From Dactylonectria macrodidyma (Eukaryota > Ascomycota > Sordariomycetes > Hypocreales > Nectriaceae): a stretch of DNA of 64,000 bases. Within the stretch, counting starts at the first letter, position 1. Each line of letters starts with the position of its first letter. Where the stretch lies: contig JAGMUV010000003.1 in the NCBI GenBank assembly GCA_020744425.1, positions 3,844,001 through 3,908,000 of the forward strand, given 5' to 3'. This document shows, one piece after another, positions 21,550 through 31,602 of the stretch. The notes beneath the pieces were generated by a model that worked only from the letters and a program-made list of their open reading frames with translations, was not told the DNA's origin and did not search any database. The position numbers and the translations under genes are program-made.

Positions 21550-23885
21550 TTACCAGTAAACCAATCCCTCATGATTCCTTGTTGCACAGAGAGCGTTCGA
21601 TTCCGAGGCCATCCAGAGTACAACAAAGTGGAGTGCCAGCAGCAGCAGGCTTGTTCCTAGGCCCCATGCATGTGCTCCGCTTAGAATGAGGCTCCGGCGG
21701 TCAGACCGTGTCGCCAGCAAGGGCCTTCTTAGTTGAGGGATGCCCAAGTCCAGTGCAGCGACAGCTACCAAAGGGATACCAACTTGGGAGCTGACAATGA
21801 ATGGCCAGCAAGGCCGAGTCAGTGATGCCATCTTGACGAGAAAGAAGGTCAGGCGACCAATGTAGGTCAACAACGGGAGATAAGGTCCAGAAATGGTCAT
21901 TACACGAAGGACGAAACCGCCGAGTCTGCTCCTCATGATGCTTGAGAGAGTGCCTGGGGGTGGTGCCATCAGGAGTGGAGGACTGAAGGATTCCCTTTCA
22001 ACGACACCATCCTGTTGCTCATGGGCGTCACTAGCGATAGCAGAACTACGGACTCCATCCTGGCTGCGGGATATCACCATCGATTGAGAAGTACGGTGGC
22101 GAGCCCCAGGGGGGTGAACTTGATCCTGGCGCATACTTCGAATACTCGCAGATGGCGAGGTATCCCTGGGGGAAGAACCAGTCCATGAGTCTAGCGGCTG
22201 GAAGTTATCCGGCGAGTTTGGGCGCTGACGCTGGCGTGATGCTGTTTTACAGTAAGAGTAGGCTTGTCAAAACACGAAGAATATGATACTTACCTGGAAC
22301 TGGAGTGCTGGGGTTAGCGGGGGAGTCGAGGTTCTGGACCCTATTTCCGTTGATGCTGAGCGAAGGAACTGGAGGATGGTCTTCTCTCGCATCAAAACTC
22401 AACGATTCGCCTCTCATTGCCTTGAGGACTTCGTTGGCACTGGGCCGTTCGGCAGGATTCAAAGACAGCAACTTCTTCAACAGCTGGTAAAGCTTGGAAG
22501 GGAGATCTGGGCGTTGTCTCCGTTCATCCTGAAACCCTTGCCAGTGAGTAATCTCAGCTCTGAGTTCATCAACATCTTCGAGCTCTTCTTGGACGGCATT
22601 GGCGTTACGATACGGCAACCTTCCGAAACACATAAAGTAGAGAATCATTCCTAGTGAGAAAACATCCGATTTCGTGGTGAAGTTTCCGTAGCGCCCAGTG
22701 GCTTCCATCTTAAGGACCTCGGGGGCGCAGTAGGATATGGTGCCTGTAGTTCCTGACGAGTTGCGCACCGTGTTCTCGGGCTGGACTTCGCCAAAATCAC
22801 TAATGAGGCAAAACAGCCTTCCGCCCTCTCGGTGCAACAGGCAGTTGCTTGGTTTGAGATCGCGATGGATGTAATTAGCAGCATGCAGATAGGCAACGCC
22901 AGAAGTGATGTCCTTGAAAAGGGAATAGATTTCGTCAAACGACAGCTGGCGGTGGCCTGAGAAGAGGTCTGCCGGGGGGTCTAGTTGGCCCTTTGAGCGC
23001 CGTCGCATCTGCGCTTTGAGCTCTTCTTTGGTTGCTTCTCGAGGCGCTCCGCCGACGAGATACTGATGGAGGTCGCCACCATTGCAGTACTGCTGTAAAA
23101 TGAAGGCGCATGCCACGCTGGGGCCGAAGCGAGTAAGCCTGACATCCTCCAGCCAGACATGACGGTATGAGACGAGATTTGGGTGTGATAGCTTGGCAAG
23201 CAGCTCGACTTCAATGAGGACTTTCTCCAGCCAGGCGTGGTCGTTGCCCACGGGGACTCGTTTGCAAGCGAATTGGCCCAGAGCACAACCGTCAATCTCA
23301 TGTCGCACCAGCAAGACGACACCTTTTCCTCCCTTTCCGAGAGCTCTCTCTTCCACGAAAAACGTATTGAAATAGCCTGGACTGAAGGCATTCCGTCGAA
23401 TTTTGCTACCTGTGGTGGGGGCAACACCGGGGGTGCTAGAGACGAACTCGGCGGTGCCGTCCTGGATCTCGGGAGCAGGAGTCGATGCCTGAGCTCCGGG
23501 GCTGGTGGTATTTTCGAGAACGGGTGTGAAGAATCTCCTTACGGGACTTGCGGGCGCATTATCGGCATTGGTGTCCGCATTGACAGCGCGGAGCATGCGG
23601 AAGTAATCGGGGTCGACGTAAGACTCGTGGCGGGCGCCAAAGGATCGATCATAAGGCCGGTCGGGTGATGGGGAGGGGCGGCCAGTCAGCGGCTGATGAC
23701 AAGTGGGACATTCTGAAAGACCTCGAATCTCGAGTCGATGGGAGGTTGAGTCGCGGACGACGATGGCGTCGTGGTGGCGGCTGCGCAGCGAGGGTTAGCT
23801 GGAGGGCAGGCTGAGTGGGATGATCAAGTATGACGTACAGGACAATCTCGCGACCCTCGTGGGGTTGGTAGGGAATCAGCGACAT
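21550..23885 (-). CDS. iks1: Iks1-type serine/threonine protein kinase
   Basis: This is a protein kinase of the Iks1 family, a fungal branch distantly related to Wee1/eIF2alpha-type kinases, with poorly known targets. Exons are 23885-23839, 23780-22294 and 22241-21550; all phases match, giving 741 aa. The N-terminus has the family start SLIPYQPHEGREIVL and a CPTCHQPLTGRPSPSPDR zinc-ribbon-like CxxC. Kinase motifs are the glycine loop GKGGKGVVLLV (about residue 163), the catalytic loop HRDLKPSNCLL (about 321), DFGEV in place of the usual DFG-phe/leu (about 343), and a CAPEVL APE motif. After a disordered linker, the last 150 residues contain two or three hydrophobic segments, including TSLLLLALHFVVLW. 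The kinase therefore probably sits on a membrane. The neighbouring Zn2Cys6 gene is divergent. Confidence 0.88.
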
Positions 23886-24586
23886 GATGGTGTAGAAGCA
23901 GCACGGGCATCAATCTCAGACGCCGGCGCAGCCGTCATGGTGCGCAAGGAGGAAGTGGTGTTGAATAGATTATTATTCAGTCGGTGTGGGACGGATGTTT
24001 GGGGTTGTCGGAGAGGCGGAGGAATGAGAGGCTTTGGTCGGCTGTTGCAGCTGATCATCTGAAAAATAGGTAGGCGTGATAGGTAACGTGCACCTTGTGT
24101 CACGCAACCCCAGCTCTCAGTGTCATCAGCACCTTCATATCTATCTACCTAGGGAGACATAGGCATACAAACAGAACCAGGGTGACCAGGATATTAAGTT
24201 GAAAGTAGAGCATTTGTGTTTATTTTAATGAATTTGCTGTATTAACTGTCCTGCATTTGGGTGAATGGGTCATCGCCTTTGGAGAATCTCACCCTCTACA
24301 CTCCCACTCTTACCAACACGTAAGTTCTTTGTCTGTTTATTTACCAAGCACGCTTATTTCATATATGTGCACCTCATAGAACTCCGATGCCCTGTTGTTC
24401 GAGCACAGGGCCTCTTCAAGTTTACCAAAGGATACATGGTAGGTCATGTATTGGCTATCGTTCATGTGTGGCAGGTCTACAGGGTAGGTCACAGTTGCGT
24501 TAAAGGGTAATTAATGCAGCCTGAATCGACCACATCCACATCGCACTCACCTAGCGCATCATCACAGCTCCAAACCTCCCCAAACA
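23886..24586. promoter_or_regulatory. Divergent promoter, kinase and Zn2Cys6 gene
   Basis: About 700 bp separate the start codons of two head-to-head genes. Several pyrimidine/purine runs and a TACCTAGG element near 24145 are visible. No gene is supported. Confidence 0.4.
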
Positions 24587-25624
24587 ATGGCTGATCTTCG
24601 CCAGGCCTGTGACCGTTGTCATGACAAGAAGCTAAGATGCCCCAAACAGCCCGCATCTCTGGTCTGCGGCCGCTGCGCGAAAGCCAGCGTTCCTTGCACA
24701 TTTAGCCCTCCTACTAGATCGCTGGTACGCAGTGGCATTGTGGCGGATGGCCAACAACAGCCCGATATCGCGGCCCTCGACTGGTCCTCTCTGCTAGCAT
24801 TCGACCAAGTCTGCAATGGCAACCCTAGTGACGAGACAATACCAGACCCGAATATCTTCGTCACCACGCCTCCTACCAGCGATAATGCCGACACGCCGTC
24901 CCCGGGTAAAATCTCCGAGCTGGCCGACCTCTTGGTCTCGCTAGACCGCATCCACGCCGGCTTCCCCTTGTCTGCCATCTACAAACACATGTCCATTGAA
25001 GCAGTGAAGCAACTCTCGCAGACTCCCGAAGTAAGATTCGATATCCAGTCGACCATCGAGCTCTTGCTCAAGCGAGGACAGGAGTTGGCTCTGCTTTACC
25101 CCCAAGTTCTCAAACAAGCCCGACGTCATGTCAACCGGCCTCTTGAAGACAGCTCATGCACTATATCCGATTGCATTCACCACCGGCGTCTATCTCTCCG
25201 GCCTAGACTGCCACCTATTCTGGACCATTCTCTCCTCAACCTCCTGATCGCCTGCCACCTGCGACTGATTGATATCTTCGACAATCTCATGGATCATTCG
25301 CGAGTTTGTGCCCACCTCTTCTCGACTTTGCCTAAGAAAAGCGAGCCCAACTTTGATATCCCTGAGATTAGGATTGGGTCGTTCGTGGCTCCAAGGGACT
25401 CTGCTGCCTCCATAATGACCACAATGTTGGTAGAGCTTCATTCTTCATTACAAGCGAGATGTCACGAGATGTCCGACTTGGTCATATCCGCTGTTGATGA
25501 GACGTCTCTTGAGGCTCGTATGCTTAGCATGCAATGCGAGGCTCTCGCAGAGCGTGCGGTGGGGACGCTTGCCGATATGAAAGACCTAAGGGACAAACTG
25601 TCTAGTGTTGGAATCCTGAAATGA
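24587..25624 (+). CDS. Zn(II)2Cys6 transcription factor
   Basis: This is a 345-aa fungal-type regulator with the DNA-binding cluster at the very N-terminus. The six cysteines are C8, C11, C18, C27, C30 and C37, and ACDRCHDKKLRC carries the basic contact residues. The spacing CX2CX6CX8CX2CX6C fits the family. The rest is helical without an obvious fungal_trans middle-homology domain. The small size and the C-terminal helical region (SLQARCHEMSDL onwards) recall regulators of the AflR type, which control secondary-metabolite clusters, but no biosynthetic genes lie next to it here. Single exon; ATG in the favourable ACAATGGCT context. Its targets are unknown. It is divergent from the Iks1-type kinase and 1.8 kb upstream of an MFS transporter on the same strand, which it might regulate, though nothing in the sequence proves this. 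Confidence 0.86.
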   Translation: MADLRQACDRCHDKKLRCPKQPASLVCGRCAKASVPCTFSPPTRSLVRSGIVADGQQQPDIAALDWSSLLAFDQVCNGNPSDETIPDPNIFVTTPPTSDNADTPSPGKISELADLLVSLDRIHAGFPLSAIYKHMSIEAVKQLSQTPEVRFDIQSTIELLLKRGQELALLYPQVLKQARRHVNRPLEDSSCTISDCIHHRRLSLRPRLPPILDHSLLNLLIACHLRLIDIFDNLMDHSRVCAHLFSTLPKKSEPNFDIPEIRIGSFVAPRDSAASIMTTMLVELHSSLQARCHEMSDLVISAVDETSLEARMLSMQCEALAERAVGTLADMKDLRDKLSSVGILK

Positions 25625-27452
25625 TCATTGGAAGCCCTCGATAGCCACTGCTGTCCGTTTAGCACTGCGGTATTCCTTCAGCAAACCCAAAGGCAAAGGA
25701 CGCACATCAGCTCATGTTTATCCACCCTTCTCACAACCCCGTCATAGACACCCATCCGGAGGAATACAAACCACCCGCGGGCACCAGACTCGAGGACGGC
25801 CGTCCCGTATACGCAGTATCAGCATGCGTGACCCTGACGATCGAATAGCAGCACCCTATCGAATTGACTACGTCCGCTGTCCCCAGCATTCTCAATCTCG
25901 GTATCCCGCTCTGCTGCTACGTTAAGGTGGTGCCTCGCTAGCTGCTAGTCAGCTACTAGACAATTTTTGTTCGAAGCGACAAGCACCCAAACTCTTGTCT
26001 AGAATCCTACCACGCGGCCAGCCATAACTCGTTTGGGAAGGCCGGGGGACATGACGACACAAACAATGCGAAAGGGGTATTGCGTGCCGACTTCCGCGCC
26101 ATGGATGTTAGCGGGGAATAGCGGCCGGCGTTGAGCAGTCGGTCGGCCGAGAAGACCCAGCCCTGAAATCGCGGAGACATGGGTTGTTCAACTCTTGTAC
26201 GCCTCTGGCGCCCTAGAACCCCATCGGACGCCCACCCCGACACCCCTGGACGCCTGACAATGCTTCCCGACCCTCCACGGAGCGATTGAACCACATGGCG
26301 GACTGAACCAGAGACCAATCAGACCAGACAAAGTTGAGTATTTCTGGTTCCAGGGCAGCCCTGGAGCTCTGCAGACGCGAGTGAGCGAGGGTGCATTATC
26401 CGTTTTGACCAACCCGTATTTAGGCAAGCTGGAGCAGATCCACGGAGTGTCGCAAGAGTCCGTCTCTTCTTAGCGATGCGAGAAATGCTTGCAGACTCAC
26501 TGGACTCAAGGCAGGGAATAATGGATCCGAAGCAAACGGCAGGGATGGCGGAGATTGGGGCACCCGTGGTACTGGTAGGATCTGATCGGATGAGGCGAAA
26601 GTCCATGGACTTCTGGGCGACAAGCAAGAACACTCTCCATTTCCCTCCATCTCACTCTTTCTTCTCGCCTTTTTTTTTCTTTCCTCCCGTTTCTTAGTCT
26701 CGTCAACTTTCCGCCCTCCGCCATCTCTGCCGCGTTTGGGATCCTTGGTCAACTTCTTGCCAAGGTTGTCGGCCAACCATCGCGACACTTTGTTCCCGCC
26801 TGCTCGCCAACACCAAACCACGGCGTCGATCCAACAGTGACGAAAAAGGCAACAAGCCCTACTAGGGAGCGCAAGAACTGTGCGTGAGTCTACTCGAAGA
26901 AGCCTTGCCAAGGCCCTAGGATCTGACTCAGATTCGATCCGAGCCTTTCTCTCCTCTGTCCTCTGGTTTTACAATTCATATTCCCGTTTCTTTTGTCAGA
27001 CCACCCGAGCCCTCCTACTCCCTCATTTCTAGATAATGGCTGACTGGAAGTTCCCCGCTCAGAATACGCGTCTTAGTGGATCATCAGCGGGAGCTTCAGT
27101 GGACGGCGACCCCAGACCCGCTATAACGGCTTCGCTACAGGGCTACTCCGCATCAAAATTCGGGCTTGCTGCCCCGCTCGCTCGCCGGAGTTGACTTACT
27201 TTCTGGGGAATCCCCAACCAGTCAAGCTTAACTGGGAAGCTCTTCCGCTACGGTACGTATCCACCACAACTTCTTAACCAGAACCTCAGATTGGCGAGCA
27301 TAGCGAGTAGTTTGGCTGAGTTACTGGAATCTTGTAACTCTTCAACATGTCATACATACGATTCGACGGTAGTCACAGTCAGAGATTGCTCTGCCCACCG
27401 ATATCCCATTGCTAATTGATTCAAGTATAGTTCGGCGACTTCTAAAGTCACA
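25625..27452. other. 1.8-kb intergenic region upstream of MFS transporter
   Basis: This region separates two plus-strand genes. A polypyrimidine run near 26660-26700 and around 26950-27030 is consistent with a transcription start for the transporter. A 52-codon upstream frame (27036-27194) is listed separately. The other open frames lack support. Confidence 0.4.
27036..27194 (+). other. Possible upstream ORF in the MFS transporter leader
   Basis: A frame of 52 codons begins with an ATG in the good context ATAATGGCT and starts MADWKFPAQNTRL. It ends about 260 bp before the transporter ATG. If the transporter mRNA begins in the pyrimidine-rich zone just upstream, this would be a leader ORF. 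It resembles no protein I know and may be chance, or it may be removed by a leader intron. Confidence 0.25.
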
Positions 27453-29491
27453 ATGGTTAATGATTCAACCAAGCCATCCGACCATCACGATGAGACCAGA
27501 CCAACATCTTTGAGCTTGAGGCGAGAGCCTACCCGGGAGGAGAAGACCCGTGAAGCGATCGACGAGGGCCATGACGCCGACATTCCTAGCAACATTGGCT
27601 TCATTTTGACTGAGGCGGAAGAGCGCAAGCGTCGCACGAGCATTGTCAGCAGTCGACGTGCAAGGAGGAACAGCAGTGTTGCTGGTGACCACGACAAAGT
27701 GCGAGGAGAACCAGAAAATAAGAGGAGTCGAGAGAATCACAACGCTGAGAGCCTAGTTGCCGGAGAGAAGAAGGAAGATGATGAGGACGACGGCCAAGAA
27801 GAGGAGGATGATGATGACGGAGACGTGACTTTGAGCAATGAGAGTGACATTGTGTGGTGGGACAGCGATAGCGACCCCGAAAACCCTTACAACTGGGCTC
27901 GCTGGAGAAAAGTCCTCAATTGCGTCCTCGTTAGTGCCTTGACTTTCGTTACGCCTCTAGCGTCGTGTAAGTCACAATTCCTTGGCCATATGGGCTGCAT
28001 GTTAACTTACACTACCCGCAGCTATGTTCGCCCCTGGTGTTCCGGAGCTCATGATCGAATTCGAAAGTAGGAGCACAGAGCTCGCTTCCTTCTGTGTCTC
28101 TGTTTACGTCTTAGGTTTCGCTGCCGGCCCTATGATCTTCGCTCCGTTGTCTGAGCTGTATGGACGCCTAATTGTCTACCACGGTTGCAATGTGGGTTTC
28201 ATTGGTATGATTTCTTGCAATCTATCATGCTCCTTTTCAAGACAAACACTGACATCCCGTCCTATCAAGTCTTTCTCATTGCTTGTGCCAAGGCCCCTAC
28301 GCTCAGCTCCCTCATCGCATTCCGCTTCCTTAGCGGAGTCTTCGGATCTGCTCCCATCACCAATGGCGGCGGCACTATCGCCGACATGATTGTCCAGGAG
28401 AAGCGCGGTGCTGCTATGGCTAGCTTTGCGATCGGCCCTCTCCTTGGTCCCATCGTTGGCCCAGTTGTTGGTGGAATCGTGACAGACGCCCTTGGCTGGC
28501 GCTGGGTTTTTTGGATCCTCGCAATTCTCTCTGGAGGACTCTCAGCCATCTTTTTGGTATTCTCCGGCGAGTCTTACGCGCCGGTGATCTTGAAGAGAAA
28601 GACCGCGAGGCTCCAGAAAGAGACGGGCAACCCGCGCCTGCGGTCTAAGCTTGACGCTGGTTTGAGCCCTGCTGACTATTTCAAGCGCGGCATCCTTCGT
28701 CCTTTCAAGATGCTCATCTTTTCCCCCGTATGCATCATCTGCGGTCTCTATGTCGGCCTTGCCTACGCCTACCTCTACCTCATGTTCACTAGCCTCACGC
28801 CTTTGTTCATGCGCATCTACGGGTTCAGCACTATCAATTCCGGTCTTACATTCCTCGGCCTCGGCGTTGGTAGCATGATTGGCGTTATCTACTTTTCTTT
28901 GTCCAGTGACCGACAAGTCAAGAAGATGGCTGCACATGACAAGGAGCGAGCGGCCGAAGTTTCAAATATCGATGGCGGAGAGGCTGGTGTTGCTCAAGGT
29001 GACGGCCCGGCCTTGGCAGTGAACGGAATGAAGCCAGAGTATAGATTGCCACCGCTGAAGATTGGTGCTTTCTTGCTCCCAGCGGGATTGTTCATATACG
29101 GCTGGACGGCTGAGTATGAGGTTCATTGGATCGCACCTATCATTGGAACTGCGGTCATGGGCGTTGGAAACCTCATCATCTTTATGGTTAGTTCTCGCCC
29201 ACTCTCGTCACCTTTCATCTTGCTAACTAATGAATCACACAGTCGCTGCAGATGTATCTTGTCGACAGCTTTACTGTCTATGCCGCCTCAGCGCTGGCCG
29301 CAAATGCAGTGATGAGATCTATTGCGGGTGCAGTGCTGCCACTCGCTGGCCTTCCTATGTTCGACAAACTCGGTATGGGCTGGGGCAACAGTTTGCTTGG
29401 ATTCATCGCAGCTGCACTACTGCCGGCTCCTTGGCTTTTTATGAAGTACGGAGAGTATTTGAGAACGAGGTTCGAGATCAAAGACCTTTGA
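27453..29491 (+). CDS. MFS drug:H+ antiporter (DHA1 family)
   Basis: This is a proton-coupled plasma-membrane transporter of the 12-TM DHA1 group, which exports drugs or polyamines. Exons are 27453-27966, 28022-28204, 28270-29186 and 29243-29491, in matching phases, giving 620 aa. The N-terminal cytosolic tail (about 155 residues) is long and strongly charged, with an acidic run near residues 110-130. Membrane motifs follow: FAPLSELYGRLIVY (motif A), FRFLSGVFGSAPITNGGG, and the antiporter motif C region GPLLGPIVGPVVGG. A loop of about 90 residues separates the two halves. The C-terminal half ends in TVYAASALAANAVMRS and GYGWGNSLLG-like helices. The substrate cannot be read from sequence. The upstream Zn2Cys6 gene could be a regulator. 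Confidence 0.92.
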
Positions 29492-30030
29492 AGAAGTGGT
29501 TTGGAACTTGCAAATGGAGCGTTGCGTTTCTTTAGCATGGGAGTTCATGGAATATGGTTGTTTTCATTTTGACAGGCGCAATGATCTGGGAAGTATTCCC
29601 ATGTATATGTGCATATATGTACACAAAACACATGGAACGATCTCTCACATAGATTGTACATAGCCCTCTTTTCAAGTTACTTAGGTGACCCTCAACGCAT
29701 GCCACAGTATGTCATCATATTTCATACAAATCCTCCATAAACTTGAGACATTATTCGTTGTAAAATTTGTGATGCTGAGTGTTCGTCCTTGAAGCGTCCA
29801 GAGACTTCGAGGAGGTACCAGAACTACCGTGCGAGAAGACAGTGTTAACGGGCGCATGCACTATGCGCTGATATCATCCTCCCACTTTTTTCCATTGCCC
29901 CTCCATCCATTTGCTTCGCACCCAACTGCCCCACGTTGAAGGTTTTTGTCAGTCCAAACATCACAACCAACAACAGCACGGCTTTGCGATTCTCTACGGA
30001 AGAAGAATTAATTCAACAAACTTAACCAAG
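29492..30030. other. Intergenic spacer
   Basis: About 540 bp between two same-strand genes, holding the MFS 3' UTR and the promoter of the PBDC1 homologue. I saw nothing else in it. Confidence 0.4.
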
Positions 30031-30756
30031 ATGGATCCCCTTGATAGCATGTCTGGCGGGCCCATCCCCAAGAACTTTGACGCCGAGAACGCCGAGAACA
30101 ACGAGGATGCGAGTTGCCCCACGTCATTATCTGCACATGCGTCGCTTTGACTTGTAGCTAATCACCCGATGCTCCAGATTGAGAAGCAGTTTGCTGTCAA
30201 AGGTATGTACTTTTATTCTTCACTATGTAGGTATCTCTATCCGCTAATGCTCCTCCAGTCGTCCAGCACATGCAGACCTACTGGTCAATCCTTGAGAAGG
30301 TCAAGGGATCTGCCCTCCGCCTAACTAAGATCGACGACGAAATCCTTGAACACCTCAAGACCGACTTCCCCGAATTCGATCCCGCTGAAACCATCGACGA
30401 GGACGCGATGAAGAGCAAGCAGGGCAAGGAGAGGTGGCGCAAGTTCCTGATGTCCTACGAGAAGAAGGTCGACGACTACAACTTTGGCACTATGGTTCGC
30501 AACAACCCCAAGGTTGAGTATGAGGAGGACACCACTATTTTCGGTATAAATATCTTAGCTCTCAGTTGAATGACTTACGCTGACCGTCTTTGCAGTACCG
30601 CGCATGCAGTTCTACGCAGTGGAGATTGCCCGGTAAGCAGCACTTTCCACCCGGTTTAGGATTCGCATTGTCTAACAGCTACACTACAGAAACCGTAACG
30701 GCCTGAACGACTGGATCTACGAGCAGGCTCAGGCTGAGAAGGCCAAGTCCAAGTAA
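30031..30756 (+). CDS. pbdc1: PBDC1/YPL225W family protein
   Basis: This is a small conserved eukaryotic protein, called polysaccharide biosynthesis domain-containing in databases. The yeast member YPL225W has been reported as a chaperone for eEF1A folding on ribosomes, so it probably acts in the cytosol with translation. Five exons: 30031-30108, 30178-30202, 30259-30543, 30596-30632 and 30690-30756, giving 163 aa, the expected size. Conserved blocks are IEKQFAVKVVQHMQTYW, LRLTKIDDEI, MKSKQGKERWRKF, VDDYNFGTMVR, TTIFVPRMQFYAVEIARN and RNGLNDWIY. The first intron appears to start with GC rather than GT (GAT then GCGAGT): only this choice keeps the frame from NNED into IEKQ. Other introns are canonical. 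Packed exons of 25 and 37 nt make it easy to mispredict. Confidence 0.93.
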
Positions 30757-31602
30757 ACCACTACGACCAAATAGAAACGAGACCAAAATGCACACAACAC
30801 GACGGTTGATGCCCCATCTCGCCGACCAATGCCGACTGGCGGCACAAGAAGAACCGCTCAGTTGAAAACGGCGGCTGGCAAGAGGAGGAGAAAACGCAGT
30901 GCCTTCTTTGGCTCCTCTTGCGGGGATGCCGAGAAGTGGCAAGAGTCAGGATTTTGAATTCCTTTCCAGCTTGAATGCCACGTTATCTCGAGCCGAAGTG
31001 CAAAGGAGTCAAGGACTGCATGTCTGTAGATACTGAATGGTTCAGGGATACCCAAAATACACACTATGTCTTGTCCGTCGATTTCGCCTTCAGCTCATGG
31101 CAGTTTTACCTAATGATTGTATCAGTAGCCACAAGCTTCGTGAATGAAATGTCAACTCACCTGTTATGTTGTAGCAAGCATGAAATTGATACCTTGTAGT
31201 ATTCAGGTAACTCGATTTCGCCCAATGAATTAGGGCGATAGGCTTTCATGATGCCGCAATTCTCCATAGGTAGGAAGTGTCACGATAAGCAAACAAAGGA
31301 GGCGTAAGCCAAAAGAACGAACTGTGTATACCTATGAAGAGGCAAACGCGGCGATGAGCGTTAGGAGGATTGGGCTTTGAGCTCAGGCCGCATCTTAAAC
31401 CGACAGAGTGCGATTCACTGTCCTTGAAAATCAAGCTGGAAGTGGTGATTGGTTATTTACCACAATGCTGAGTCGTGCCTCATGGACAGCTTCGCCAAAC
31501 AATGTCACATCACAACAACGACACAAAGCATACGCTGCAAACACCAGCCTCCTGAAGTCGAGACGAGTAAGAACCCCTCTGCCTTCTCACTAAATATGTG
31601 AC
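30757..31602. other. Intergenic region, no gene seen
   Basis: About 850 bp between two plus-strand genes. It contains the PBDC1 3' UTR and presumably the promoter of the following hypothetical gene. No motif or repeat stands out. Confidence 0.4.
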
